Assembly (NCBI GenBank): GCA_050746185.1
Contig: JBOGLA010000045.1
Coordinates: 40,970 to 104,969 of the forward strand
Source of the DNA: PALSA-188 sp050746185
GTDB lineage: Bacteria; Acidobacteriota; Terriglobia; Terriglobales; Acidobacteriaceae
Direction: 5' to 3'
Length of the DNA stretch: 64,000 nt
Part shown: positions 44,526 to 52,814 of the stretch, piece by piece
Position numbering within the stretch: position 1 is the first letter of the stretch
Layout: the number at the start of each line of letters is the position of its first letter
Translations under genes and position numbers: made by a program
The notes under the pieces: model-generated
What the model was told of the DNA's origin: nothing
The model's input: only the letters and a program-made list of their open reading frames with translations
Databases searched by the model: none

Positions 44526-45284
44526 TCAGAGCCCAAGGCCTCCGTCCACGGTTAAAATCTGTCCGGTAATAAAACTTGGCGCCGTCGCGAAGAATGAGAC
44601 CGCGGCGGCAACGTCTTCGGCTGTTCCATTGCGTTGCATCGGAGTTTCTCCCGCCATCCGCTTCATGAATGTGGATGCCGACTTTTCTCCCAGGTCAATC
44701 ATCCCAGGCGCCACGCAATTGACGGCGATCTCCGGCGCCAGCGCCTTGGCCATCACGTAAGTAAGCATATGCAGGGCGGCCTTCGAGGAACAGTAATGCG
44801 CGTGGGTCGGCCATGGGCGCAATCCTCCGAGAGAACCGAGGTTGATGATTTTGCCGCGCCTCTCCCGCAATAGCCTCATGCATGCCTGAGACATCAGGAA
44901 GGGGCCTCGCGTGTTCGAGGCAAACATGTCATCCCATTGCTTGACTGTGAGCTTTTCGAACTCGACGGTGCCATAGTTGGCGGCGTTGTTCACCAGGATG
45001 TCCAGGACGCCGAACTCTTTTTTTGTGTCGCGAACCGCGTCGGCGACGCTCTTTGGGTCGGTGACGTCGCAGCGCAACGCAATAGCACGCACGCCGAAGC
45101 TCGCAAGGTCAATTACCGTAGACTGACCCTCGCGAACCGACGTGAGGAACGTAATGGCGACATCCGCGCCCAAGGCTGCCATAGCAAGGGATATTGCTCG
45201 TCCCAGACGGCGTGCCGCGCCAGTGATTAAGACCGATTTGCCCGCCAGTGGCTTGCCGGCCAACTGTGTTTTAGGTTTCGCCAT
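44526..45284 (-). CDS. SDR-family oxidoreductase, pteridine-reductase-like
   Basis: 252 residues. Rossmann fold with VLITGAARRLGRAISLAMA at the N-terminus (TGxxRRxG form of PTR1/FolM-like enzymes), ILVNNAANYG, the catalytic Ser in NLGSLGG, and HYCSSKAALHML (Tyr-x3-Lys). Substrate not certain: dihydropteridine or other small carbonyls are candidates because of the RRLG motif. It lies 121 bases after the MutT-like gene on the same strand and may be the last gene of the hemQ operon. Confidence 0.85.
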   Translation of the reverse strand: MAKPKTQLAGKPLAGKSVLITGAARRLGRAISLAMAALGADVAITFLTSVREGQSTVIDLASFGVRAIALRCDVTDPKSVADAVRDTKKEFGVLDILVNNAANYGTVEFEKLTVKQWDDMFASNTRGPFLMSQACMRLLRERRGKIINLGSLGGLRPWPTHAHYCSSKAALHMLTYVMAKALAPEIAVNCVAPGMIDLGEKSASTFMKRMAGETPMQRNGTAEDVAAAVSFFATAPSFITGQILTVDGGLGL

Positions 45285-45404
45285 GAATGTTGGGATTGTA
45301 AATGCTTTGACGGTTTACAGCGCAGATGAGGAATCCCCATCAAATTCGAAGGCCGCGTACAGAGCCTGCATTGCGCGGAGCCGAAGGGATGTCCGGGCCA
45401 CAGG

Positions 45405-45797
45405 TCAAACCAGTTTTCCTGAGGCCAGATCGTTCACCAATTCAAGGTCTGCTTCCAGAAAATCATACGACGGCAATTCAGCGCGCTCGGACCATTGCAT
45501 ATCGCGAAAAATCTTATTTTCGAGTTCGCCCTTGTATTCGCGGACCACGAAAAAGCGCAACTCTACCGAGCTTCCATTCTTATATTGATGGCGGATTCGA
45601 GCCACCTCGTCTCCAACACTGGCCTGAATTCCAAGTTCTTCGTCCAGCTCGCGGCGAAGCGCATCTCGCGGTTGTTCGCCTTCTTCAATCTTTCCGCCGG
45701 GAAACTCCCATTTCAGCGGCATGGTCTGGTGGCGGGTACGCTGGCAGACCAAAATCTTGCCATCTTTGAAGATCAATGCCGCCACGACCCGCTTCAC
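45405..45797 (-). CDS. NUDIX hydrolase, MutT-like
   Basis: About 130 residues. NUDIX box GKIEEGEQPRDALRRELDEE followed by LG, with KWEFPGG before it and AALIFKDGKILVCQR as the first strand. MutT-like enzymes clean oxidised nucleotides such as 8-oxo-dGTP. The GTG at 45797 overlaps the TGA of the BtuF-like gene in GTGA, a strong translational-coupling signal; an earlier ATG at 45830 would overlap 37 bases. Fourth gene of the hemQ operon. Confidence 0.88.
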   Translation of the reverse strand: MKRVVAALIFKDGKILVCQRTRHQTMPLKWEFPGGKIEEGEQPRDALRRELDEELGIQASVGDEVARIRHQYKNGSSVELRFFVVREYKGELENKIFRDMQWSERAELPSYDFLEADLELVNDLASGKLV

Positions 45798-46627
45798 GAT
45801 GCCCCCTGGATTGATTTCGGATTGATGCATCGTAGCCCATGCGGCTGTGGAAAAATCTCGGGATGAATTGCGAAGGCCAATGCGCGCAAACCGTGCAACA
45901 GAGTCGGCGCGGGCGTGTTCAAAAATTCATCTCTCACGCAATAGACCCGTCCGCTGTGGACGGCGCACATTCCGTCCCATTTACGTTCACGAATCATTTT
46001 TTCAAGCGGAACACGGTCGCCGGCACCGCACCAGGCAAAAACTAAAACATCTGGATTCTGCGCGAACACAATTTCTGCGGACGTTTTTGCCCCTGGCGAG
46101 CCGACAAATTCCCCGCCTGCGGCTTCCACCAGCTCAGCGACCCAGGGCTGCGATGCAATTAACGGCTTGCCCCATTCCTCGCAGAATACGCGAGGGTGCG
46201 TCATGCCGGATGTTTGCCTGCGAATCAATTCGATTTGATCTTTCATCTCGGCAATAACCTTCAAGCCTCGTTCGGACGCTCCAACCGTTCCGGCGATGAT
46301 TGCGATATCCCCGTAAATATCCGATAAGGCGCGCGGAGCCAAACCTAGAAATCGCGCCCCAGCCTTCAATATCTGGGACACGGCCTTTTCCTGGTAGGGG
46401 ACGGAGGCAATCACCAGATCGGGGCGAACGGCAAGAATCTGCTCGCAGTTTGCGGTCCAGGATTCGGCGACGATGACAGGCCGCTTGCCGGATAAAATTT
46501 CCGGACATACATCCACGCAATATTTAGTGCAGGCGACGATACAGTCCAGTTCTCTGACGGCGGCAAGAATTACCGTGGCGCTCGGCTGCAAGCAAGCGAT
46601 TCTGGCAGGCGTGTGATTGGGGACCAT
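45794..46627 (-). CDS. BtuF-like cobalamin/substrate-binding protein
   Basis: About 277 residues of a type III periplasmic-binding fold: ARIACLQPSATVILAAV, VIVAESWTANCEQILAVRPD, VPYQEKAVSQILKAGARF and PRVFCEEWGKPLIAS are typical of BtuF/FhuD-like proteins for vitamin B12 or siderophores. Oddly it lacks a signal peptide, so it may be cytoplasmic. No BtuCD membrane genes are nearby. The chosen ATG at 46627 lies just after the stop of the HAD gene. Part of the hemQ operon. Confidence 0.78.
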   Translation of the reverse strand: MVPNHTPARIACLQPSATVILAAVRELDCIVACTKYCVDVCPEILSGKRPVIVAESWTANCEQILAVRPDLVIASVPYQEKAVSQILKAGARFLGLAPRALSDIYGDIAIIAGTVGASERGLKVIAEMKDQIELIRRQTSGMTHPRVFCEEWGKPLIASQPWVAELVEAAGGEFVGSPGAKTSAEIVFAQNPDVLVFAWCGAGDRVPLEKMIRERKWDGMCAVHSGRVYCVRDEFLNTPAPTLLHGLRALAFAIHPEIFPQPHGLRCINPKSIQGAS

Positions 46628-46647
46628 TGCAAAATAAGGCGAAGCGT

Positions 46648-47391
46648 TCACACCCGCGAAGGGATTTCTGGAAAGTAAATCGGCCACGCCTGGGTTCGCG
46701 CGGTTTCTTCGAGGTCGGGGTTGGGGTTGACTACATATGCGTTCCGCGCCATTTCCAGCATGTGGGCATCCCAACGCGAGTTTCCAAAGGCCGCGTCGGG
46801 ATTGCGTTTGATCACCTCGCGGATGGCGCGAGGCTTGCCGGGACCGGACGGCACACGGGTCAGGCGATCGGTGATGGTTCCTTCGTCAATTTGGACAGCC
46901 GCCGCCAGAATATTATCCTCCGGAATCTCGAACTGCTTGACTGCGGCGCGGATCACCCATTCGTTCGTCGAGGAGACGGCCCAGACTTCGCACCCGGTTT
47001 TTTGGAGACGATGCACCAGTTCGCGCATTTCAGTGAAAATGCGGCGGACGAAATTCTCTTCGAAGAATTGAGTGGCTAAAAGCTGGACGTCAGCTTCGAG
47101 CAATCCGTTGTGCAGGGTTACCATTTCACCGCACATGTCATCTTCGCTGACTTGGCCGGCCTTATATTGGGCGTAGCGCGAACGCGCCCAGCGAGCCAGT
47201 TCGTCGGGAATCACACCGCGCTTGAGCTCCCAATCGAAGAATCCCTCCCCCGCGTCGCCATCCCATAGAGTTCCATCGCAATCAAAAACCGCTAGTTTGG
47301 GATGCGTGTGCATCACCAATTCGATAAACTCCTGGTTCTTTGTGGACGCCGGTTTCGTCAAGATGAGTCCCGAGTCAGTCAGTTCTGTCAT
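46648..47391 (-). CDS. HAD-family phosphatase (phosphoserine-phosphatase type)
   Basis: 247 residues. Motif I AVFDCDGTLWDGDAGEGFFD, motif II VWAVSSTNEWVI, motif III Lys in GPGKPRAIREV, motif IV FGNSRWDAHML (Asp in the expected place). The layout is that of HAD-IB phosphatases of the SerB group, but the substrate is uncertain. The ATG at 47391 overlaps hemQ's end by 17 bases, so it is in the hemQ operon. Confidence 0.85.
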   Translation of the reverse strand: MTELTDSGLILTKPASTKNQEFIELVMHTHPKLAVFDCDGTLWDGDAGEGFFDWELKRGVIPDELARWARSRYAQYKAGQVSEDDMCGEMVTLHNGLLEADVQLLATQFFEENFVRRIFTEMRELVHRLQKTGCEVWAVSSTNEWVIRAAVKQFEIPEDNILAAAVQIDEGTITDRLTRVPSGPGKPRAIREVIKRNPDAAFGNSRWDAHMLEMARNAYVVNPNPDLEETARTQAWPIYFPEIPSRV

Positions 47392-48253
47392 TTCCCGGCA
47401 GTTCTCCGCTCAACAGCTTCGCCAAATCTTTTCCGGGGACGCGTAGTCCAACGTAAAATTGCCCGAAGAGCGCGTAGACCGCGCTCACGGGATCAAACCG
47501 CATTTCGTAAATGAGCTTTTTGAAAACCAGCGGATCATCGGCAAACAAATCCACGCCCCACTCCCAATCATCGAAACCGATCGAACCGGTGATGATCTGT
47601 TTTACCTCTCCCGCATAACGCCGGCCCACCAGGCCGTGTTCATTCATCTGGCGGGCGCGCTCTTCGATGGAAAGCGAATACCAGTTCTGCTGCTCCCCCC
47701 GCCGCCGGTCCATGGGATAAAAACAGAGATAGCGGTGCGGGGGAAGTTCCGGAAACAACCTGGGCTTCATCGCTTCCTTTTGCCTGTCGAGAGTGTCGCG
47801 GATGGCACGCTTCCAGTCCTCCGAATGCGCTTCGACGCCCTGCTGAGCGAGTTCGGTGTAAACCTTAATCGTAGATTCGTAGAGTCCCAACTCAATAATC
47901 GAAAGATAAGAGGTGGTTGGTTCGAGAAAATCACTCAGCCGGAGTTGAGCCAAATGCAGCTCCGCCTGGTTCAACTCGTCGAACGACCGCCGGAAGTGAA
48001 CGAACATCAAATCGCCTTTGTGTCCGAGCAGCGAATAAGCGCCCGATTGCCCGGAAGAGTTCTGTTCCGCGTTGGATAACCACTCGCTTGCCCGACTAAT
48101 AATCTCCGCCTGCTGCGATTTCTCAAGCTCGCGCCAGTTAGCCCAGCGAAAACGCATCATTTGGTGCAGAACGCAATAGCCTTCCACGGTCAACGGAACC
48201 GCGGGAATTTCGGCGGCGACATTTTGCGGAGATAGAGTCCGGCTTGCCGGCAT
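47375..48253 (-). CDS. hemQ: Coproheme decarboxylase (chlorite-dismutase family)
   Basis: Converts coproheme to heme b in the coproporphyrin-dependent pathway. 292 residues. Conserved stretches: HKGDLMFVHFRRS, PTTSYLSIIELGLYE, YLCFYPMDRRRGEQQNWYSL and GSIGFDDWEWGVDLFADDP near the C-terminus; the FDDWEW segment is a hallmark of this group. GREQ-type His/Arg ligands cannot be placed with certainty. First gene of an overlapping operon on the minus strand. With hemA, hemC and hemD in the window it completes a route to heme. Confidence 0.93.
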   Translation of the reverse strand: MPASRTLSPQNVAAEIPAVPLTVEGYCVLHQMMRFRWANWRELEKSQQAEIISRASEWLSNAEQNSSGQSGAYSLLGHKGDLMFVHFRRSFDELNQAELHLAQLRLSDFLEPTTSYLSIIELGLYESTIKVYTELAQQGVEAHSEDWKRAIRDTLDRQKEAMKPRLFPELPPHRYLCFYPMDRRRGEQQNWYSLSIEERARQMNEHGLVGRRYAGEVKQIITGSIGFDDWEWGVDLFADDPLVFKKLIYEMRFDPVSAVYALFGQFYVGLRVPGKDLAKLLSGELPGNDRTD

Positions 48254-48332
48254 GAATGTCCTTCAGCGGAAAAACGATTATAGATGGATTCGAGATATCG
48301 GTGCTGCGGAAAAGGCGAAAGCGATTGAGACA

Positions 48333-48360
48333 ATAAGCCCCGCAGGTGGCGGGGCTTATC
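48333..48360. terminator. Hairpin terminator after stress-protein gene
   Basis: ATAAGCCCCGC, short loop, GCGGGGCTTAT: a strong stem between hemQ and the stress-protein gene, usable in either direction. Confidence 0.75.
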
Positions 48361-48385
48361 TTGGACCAGACGCGATTGAATTCAA

Positions 48386-48949
48386 TCAGCTGGCGCGTGG
48401 CATGGGCTTGTCCGACTTTTGCCAGTCGGCGCCGGCTTCGCCGGTGGAAGCTACATCCTGAGCGCCGGTGCGTTCCAGAATTTCTTTCGCTTTCTTCGTC
48501 CAATTCGAATCATCGCAATGTACAGAGAGCAAAATCCCGCCCTCCTTGATGCGGCCTTCATAGCGCTTCGCTTCGTATTCTGGAATTCCCATTCCGACGA
48601 GCGCCCCGGTAATGCCGCCCAGCGCGCCACCCACGCCCACGCCGGCGAGAGCCGCGACGATGGGGCCGGCAGCAATGAGCGGACCGATTCCGGGAATGGC
48701 CAGCGCGCCAATACCGGCAAGCCAGCCCAGGGTTCCGCCAACCACGGCGCCAGAAGCGGCTCCCGCGGTGGTTCCCTCAGGCGCTTTGGTGTTCTTTTCA
48801 ACCGCAAAATCTTTCGTTCCCTTATTCTCCGGGAACAATACCGAAACGTCCGTGTTACGAAAACCTTCTGCCCGTAGCGCGTCAACCGCGTACTCGACAT
48901 CCGCCTGGGTCTGGTAAATACCGAATGCTGCTGTGTTTTTTCCCGCCAT
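48386..48949 (-). CDS. General stress-like protein with glycine-zipper membrane segment
   Basis: About 187 residues. The first 60 resemble YflT/general stress 17M-like domains (FGIYQTQADVEYAVDALRAE). The middle is a long Gly/Ala-rich helix (AGAASGAVVGGTLGWLAGIG...GVGVGGALGGITGALVGMG) with glycine-zipper spacing, suggesting membrane insertion. The C-terminus is YEAKRYEGRIKEGGILLSVH, an antiparallel two-strand piece typical of the family. ATG 48949 has AAAGGAGC upstream. Probably stress-induced; role unknown. Confidence 0.75.
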   Translation of the reverse strand: MAGKNTAAFGIYQTQADVEYAVDALRAEGFRNTDVSVLFPENKGTKDFAVEKNTKAPEGTTAGAASGAVVGGTLGWLAGIGALAIPGIGPLIAAGPIVAALAGVGVGGALGGITGALVGMGIPEYEAKRYEGRIKEGGILLSVHCDDSNWTKKAKEILERTGAQDVASTGEAGADWQKSDKPMPRAS

Positions 48950-49474
48950 GACAAGAGCTCCTTTGAATAATTTTGAATCTGAATCTATGGCCCGCAATCA
49001 CTTGCCGATTTGGACAATGGCTAAGATGGCATCCGCGTGTTTCGGGATGGCTGCAGGGATGGTTAGTAGTGGAAGGTCAAGTAGAGGAAGCGAGCAAAGC
49101 GCGCGATTGTTGACTCGCAAATAAAGCAACGTTTCGCGCGGCTCGCCAGATCTTTCACGGCACAAAGAAGGATGACAAAGGTCTCGCCTTGACTTCCATT
49201 CCGGTGCGCTAACATAATGAAATGTTTTTCGGTCACTTCCGCACCAATAAGGATTCTAGTGGCAGGCAGCAAATTTCCCGGGTGATCGCTCAGGGCGCGG
49301 CTCTGCGGGATGAATCGCGCGGGGCGCGCACTACAAGCCGGATTTTCCGGAGCGCGATGACAAGAATTTCCTGAAAACCACGAAAGCATATTTCGCGCCT
49401 GACGCAGACGAACCGAAGTCTGAGTAGGAAGCGGTGGACGTTTCGCTGATTCCGCCAAGAGCCAGAAAGTATTG
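48950..49474. other. Intergenic region, mostly without supported genes
   Basis: About 525 bases between the stress-protein gene and a small membrane protein gene. It contains the possible broken small gene listed below at 49222-49427. The longer minus-strand frame through it has no ribosome-binding site, no domain and unusual composition, and I do not accept it. Confidence 0.35.
49222..49427 (+). pseudogene. Possible frameshifted small gene
   Basis: One frame from 49222 begins MFFGHFRTNKDSSGRQQ and continues to about RDESRG near 49326; the adjacent frame then carries AHYKPDFPERDDKNFLKTTK and on to PDADEPKSE, stopping at 49425. The two parts look like one protein separated by a frameshift at a CGCGCGGGGCGCGC run. 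I do not recognise the family. No clear ribosome-binding site. The composition of the second part argues for former coding use. Confidence 0.3.
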
Positions 49475-49678
49475 ATGACGCATGCTCAATTAAGCCGCAA
49501 CTTGTCCATTGCGATGCTGGCCTTGGGGCTTGGGGGCGCGATTTATAGCGGCGTTCAATGGATGCATGCGTCCGCTTCGAATTCGCTGAAGTATGTCATT
49601 CTGTTTGTGATGTGGTTGGTGCTGGGCATTGGGTGGGGATCCCGACTGCTGCCAAACAGGCCTAAAAGAGATGGCTGA
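49475..49678 (+). CDS. Small two-helix membrane protein
   Basis: 67 residues with two hydrophobic helices (LSIAMLALGLGGAIYSGVQW and YVILFVMWLVLGIGWG) and a basic end (LLPNRPKRDG). No family recognised. The ATG follows a TTG at 49472. It overlaps the sdhB remnant downstream by eight bases (ATGGCTGA). Confidence 0.5.
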   Translation: MTHAQLSRNLSIAMLALGLGGAIYSGVQWMHASASNSLKYVILFVMWLVLGIGWGSRLLPNRPKRDG

Positions 49679-49830
49679 CAGGAAAGTTCTTTTCAAAATT
49701 CGCCGCCGGCTAAATCCCGGCGCCGAGCCTTATTGGCAGGAATTTGAACTCGCGTGGCATCCGGGGATGAATGTGATTTTCGATGATGGAGATCGCGCGC
49801 AATCCTGTCACCCGCGAGGGGAAGTCATGA
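49671..49830 (+). pseudogene. Remnant of succinate dehydrogenase iron-sulfur subunit (sdhB N-terminus)
   Basis: From ATG 49671 the frame reads MADRKVLFKIRRRLNPGAEP, YWQEFELAWHPGMNVI, as in the N-terminus of SdhB/FrdB. The continuation MEIARNPVTREGKS (the usual next segment) lies in a different frame starting at 49786, so a +1 frameshift separates them; TGA follows at 49828-49830. No Fe-S cysteines are encoded. It is a fragment of about 50 codons, clearly non-functional as SdhB. The uninterrupted frame alone would give a 64-residue product. The gene itself must be elsewhere. Confidence 0.72.
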
Positions 49831-49888
49831 AACAGGCGATTGGCGACCTATTCCACAGATAATAGATAATAAAGGTCCGGAACCGCAG

Positions 49889-49912
49889 GGTAACCGGGAG
49901 TAACCGGTTACC
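49889..49912. promoter_or_regulatory. Inverted repeat, possible operator
   Basis: GGTAACCG, eight bases, CGGTTACC: an 8-base perfect inverted repeat about 110 bases upstream of the DUF5715 gene, flanked by a direct repeat AAAGGTCC / AAAAGGTCC. It could be a regulator-binding site. Inference from symmetry only. Confidence 0.3.
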
Positions 49913-50024
49913 AAAAGGTCCAGTGGGCGTAACATTCCAAAAAATAACTTCTACGATATTCTCAATGTGTGGATTACAATTGCCGCCTGTTTCTCATCAA
50001 AATGCGGGCAGAGATGAAACGGTC

Positions 50025-50810
50025 ATGAAGCGCGCAAATCACAGGCCGATCGGGCTGGTTATTTTGTTAGCGGTCGCAGTGTGCGGCCAGGCGTTCGGCT
50101 TCCATCAGTACATCGCTCCGCGCCATCGGCATAGCCCGGGTCGTTACCCGCGTCGTTACCGGGTACATCATTCGCACCGCCGTCACATGTTCTGGAATCC
50201 TGTGTTCCGCCCTTCGCACGATTCGCTGATTCGGCAGAATGAAGAGATTGACCGGCTCGATCTGCCGCGAATTCAGGATGACCAGGAGCTTCAGGAACTG
50301 ATTGCGAGCGACGAACTGGTTCCCATTGTTCCCAGCCAGACGCTTCGCATTGATCCGCGGCTCGACCCTGATCGCCGCTACTGCCGCCCCTGGACTCGCG
50401 ATTTTCTGGAAGATGTGAGCGCCGACTTTTACAAAGAGTTTCATGGACAGATCCAGGTAAATTCCGCTGTTCGAACCGTTGTGGTGCAGAAAAAGTTGCG
50501 CCGCCACAATCGGAACGCCGCCCCGGAGACCGGCGAGACTGCATCGTCCCATCTAGCTGGGATCACCGTGGACATTCAGCGCCGGGGCATGAGCCGCGCG
50601 CAAATCAAATGGATGGAGCAATACATGGTTCCGCTCAGGGACCTGGGGTTGGTGGAACCGGAAGAAGAGCGGCATCAATGGGTGTTTCATGTGATGGTCT
50701 CTGAACGGTACACCGACTTCCGCGACTCAAAGATGCTGGAAGGGCAAAAAGGCGTTGCAGCAGATAGCGCCCTGGCGAACGGCACTCCTGACGGCGTTCC
50801 CGAAGAGTAA
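50025..50810 (+). CDS. DUF5715 family protein, VanY/M15-like
   Basis: About 261 residues with a signal sequence (IGLVILLAVAVCGQAFGF). Then a His/Arg-rich linker. The C-terminal half holds VNSAVRTVVVQKKLRRHN, TASSHLAGITVDIQRRG and HQWVFHVMVSE, which fit the DUF5715/D-Ala-D-Ala carboxypeptidase-like fold with a likely zinc set of His and Asp (SSHLAGITVD) and a later His (VFHVMV). It could trim peptidoglycan in the periplasm. ATG 50025 is chosen after an upstream frame that lacks a signal. Confidence 0.75.
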   Translation: MKRANHRPIGLVILLAVAVCGQAFGFHQYIAPRHRHSPGRYPRRYRVHHSHRRHMFWNPVFRPSHDSLIRQNEEIDRLDLPRIQDDQELQELIASDELVPIVPSQTLRIDPRLDPDRRYCRPWTRDFLEDVSADFYKEFHGQIQVNSAVRTVVVQKKLRRHNRNAAPETGETASSHLAGITVDIQRRGMSRAQIKWMEQYMVPLRDLGLVEPEEERHQWVFHVMVSERYTDFRDSKMLEGQKGVAADSALANGTPDGVPEE

Positions 50811-50849
50811 GCACCCGCTAATTACTTCAGTCAGTATTTTTCACCACAC

Positions 50850-51365
50850 ATGATCGTTATCATGGCCGGCCTGCCGGCGTCCGGAAAGAGCACGCTCTGC
50901 CGGGAACTCGCGGCGTTGCTGTCCGGGGCTGTGCTGGACAAAGACGCCATTCGTGCCGCGCTTTTCTCTGAACGGGACATTGAGTATTCTACCGAACAAG
51001 ATGACTTCTGCATGAAGGTAGTTCTCGATGCCGCAGAGCATATCCTGCGAAAGGACCCGTCGCGAGTTGTGTTTTTGGATGGGCGGCCGTTTTCGCGGAT
51101 CTCACAAATTGACGCCGTCATTAAAGCTGCAAGAGCAATAGATCAAGGCTGGCGGATCATCGAGTGCGTCTGCCCGGAGGAAACCGCGCGAAAGCGCCTG
51201 GCGGACCCTGGGACGCAGGACCGACATCCCGCGGCGAACCGTGATTTCCCCTTATACCTGCGGGTGAAAGCGCAGTTCGAAGCGATCAAATTTCCGAAAA
51301 CAGTTATTGACACTGACCTGCCGCTGCATGTTTGCGTACAGTGCGCGATGGAAGCACTGAGGTAA
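50850..51365 (+). CDS. P-loop kinase (AAA/zeta-toxin-like small kinase)
   Basis: 171 residues. Walker A at the N-terminus (MAGLPASGKSTLCRELAALL), DKDAIRAALFSE (acceptor region) and RVVFLDGRPFS (Walker B-like), then EETARKRLADPGTQDRH. It resembles small ATP-dependent kinases such as gluconate kinase- or chloramphenicol phosphotransferase-like proteins. Substrate not assignable. No partner antitoxin gene is adjacent. Confidence 0.8.
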   Translation: MIVIMAGLPASGKSTLCRELAALLSGAVLDKDAIRAALFSERDIEYSTEQDDFCMKVVLDAAEHILRKDPSRVVFLDGRPFSRISQIDAVIKAARAIDQGWRIIECVCPEETARKRLADPGTQDRHPAANRDFPLYLRVKAQFEAIKFPKTVIDTDLPLHVCVQCAMEALR

Positions 51366-51477
51366 ATTGCACGTGTCCTTGCCACACGAACCAACGCTGC
51401 TAAAACATTTTCGCCGGGATGTCGTAAAATTGAACTTCCGCTTTAGCCTTTTATTCCCTGCAATGGAGCACTATTGA

Positions 51478-52185
51478 ATGCGTAATATTTCGTTTGTTTT
51501 AACGGCCACACTTCTACTTTCTTTAGGAGCATCATCGCAAACCGGGACAGCCAGAAAGTCTGCCCCCGCCAGGAGACCTGCCACGCACGCCGCTTCCCAC
51601 CCGACGGCCGTCATTGACACTACGGCGGGCAAGCTGACGTGCACACTTTTTCCTGATAAGGCGCCAATCGGCGTCGCTAATTTTATCGGGCTGTCAAAAG
51701 GCACGAAAGATTGGACCGATCCTGTGACCGGCAAGAAGAAGCACGGGGTCCCGCTTTACGATGGCACAGTCTTTCATCGCGTGATACCGGAGTTCATGAT
51801 TCAGGGCGGCGATCCCAAAGGGGACGGCACCGGCGATCCGGGATACAAATTCAAGAATGAAACTTCTCCCGACCTGCTCTTTGACCAGCCGGGGCGGTTG
51901 GCGTACGCAAACGCTGGGCTAGATACGAACGGCTCGCAATTTTTCATTACCGAGGTCCCGTATCCCAGTCTCAATGGGGGGTACACGATCTTCGGCCAAT
52001 GCGACGACGCGAGTGTGGATTTGGTGAAGCAGATTGCCCGGATGGCCCGGGATTCCAATGATCGTCCTTATCAGCCAGTGACAATCAAACACATTTTGAT
52101 TGGCAAAAGTGCAGTCGCCCATAAGCCTGCGGCGGCTCCCGTGCACAAGAAAGCGCCCGCGAAAGCTTCAACCAGTTCGCAGTGA
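51478..52185 (+). CDS. Secreted peptidyl-prolyl cis-trans isomerase (cyclophilin)
   Basis: Periplasmic cyclophilin of 235 residues. Signal peptide (FVLTATLLLSLGASSQ). Cyclophilin core about residues 40-200: GTVFHRVIPEFMIQGGDP holds the catalytic Arg and neighbouring Phe, and AYANAGLDTNGSQFFIT is the substrate-binding stretch. The C-terminus is Ala/Lys-rich. Cytoplasmic and periplasmic cyclophilins are adjacent here, probably from a duplication. Assists folding of exported proteins. Confidence 0.9.
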   Translation: MRNISFVLTATLLLSLGASSQTGTARKSAPARRPATHAASHPTAVIDTTAGKLTCTLFPDKAPIGVANFIGLSKGTKDWTDPVTGKKKHGVPLYDGTVFHRVIPEFMIQGGDPKGDGTGDPGYKFKNETSPDLLFDQPGRLAYANAGLDTNGSQFFITEVPYPSLNGGYTIFGQCDDASVDLVKQIARMARDSNDRPYQPVTIKHILIGKSAVAHKPAAAPVHKKAPAKASTSSQ

Positions 52186-52277
52186 ACGATCAGATTCCTC
52201 AGTGCTAAAGCTGGTTCACAATGATGAGAAGATGAGGCTCTGTAGTTCCACCCTGCAACAAAACACGAAAGGACTCG

Positions 52278-52805
52278 ATGACCAGACAACCAGGAACGTA
52301 CGCCGTTTTTGATACTTCCGAAGGCAAAATTGTTTGCCGCCTTTTTGAGAAGGATGCTCCCAAGACGGTCGCGAATTTTATTGATCTTGCCGAGGGCAAA
52401 CGCGAGTGGGCGCATCCGACGACCCGCAAAAAGAGCCAAGACCGTCTTTACGACGGAACTATTTTTCATCGGGTGATTCCCGATTTCATGATCCAGGGCG
52501 GAGATCCTGCGGGCACTGGCTTTGGCGGTCCCGGATATCAGTTCGAAGACGAAACCAAAGGGTCACCGCACCGCTTCGACAAGGCCGGAAAACTGGCAAT
52601 GGCGAATGCCGGGCCGAACACGAACGGCTCTCAATTCTTCATTACTCTTGCTCCAACTGAGTGGCTGACCGGCAAGCACACAATTTTTGGAGAAGTCGTG
52701 GAGGGCCAGGAAGTCGCGAACAAGATTGTCGGCCTTCCAAGAAACAACCAGGACAAGCCGATGAAAGACATCTCGGTGAAATCGGTTATGATCGAGAGAG
52801 CCTGA
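52278..52805 (+). CDS. Cytoplasmic peptidyl-prolyl cis-trans isomerase (cyclophilin)
   Basis: 175 residues without signal peptide. Cyclophilin core with GTIFHRVIPDFMIQGGDPAG and AMANAGPNTNGSQFFIT, all key residues present. AAAGGACT precedes the ATG. It is 92 bases after the secreted cyclophilin gene and is likely its paralogue. Confidence 0.92.
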   Translation: MTRQPGTYAVFDTSEGKIVCRLFEKDAPKTVANFIDLAEGKREWAHPTTRKKSQDRLYDGTIFHRVIPDFMIQGGDPAGTGFGGPGYQFEDETKGSPHRFDKAGKLAMANAGPNTNGSQFFITLAPTEWLTGKHTIFGEVVEGQEVANKIVGLPRNNQDKPMKDISVKSVMIERA

Positions 52806-52814
52806 TGGGATAAT

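Noticed and set aside
46628..48380. Cobalamin riboswitch before the BtuF-like gene or hemQ
   Set aside because: No B12-box-like sequence or suitable leader was found; genes overlap with no space for it.
49063..49458. 131-residue minus-strand reading frame
   Set aside because: No ribosome-binding site, no family, unusual composition, and it lies antisense to the possible broken small gene.
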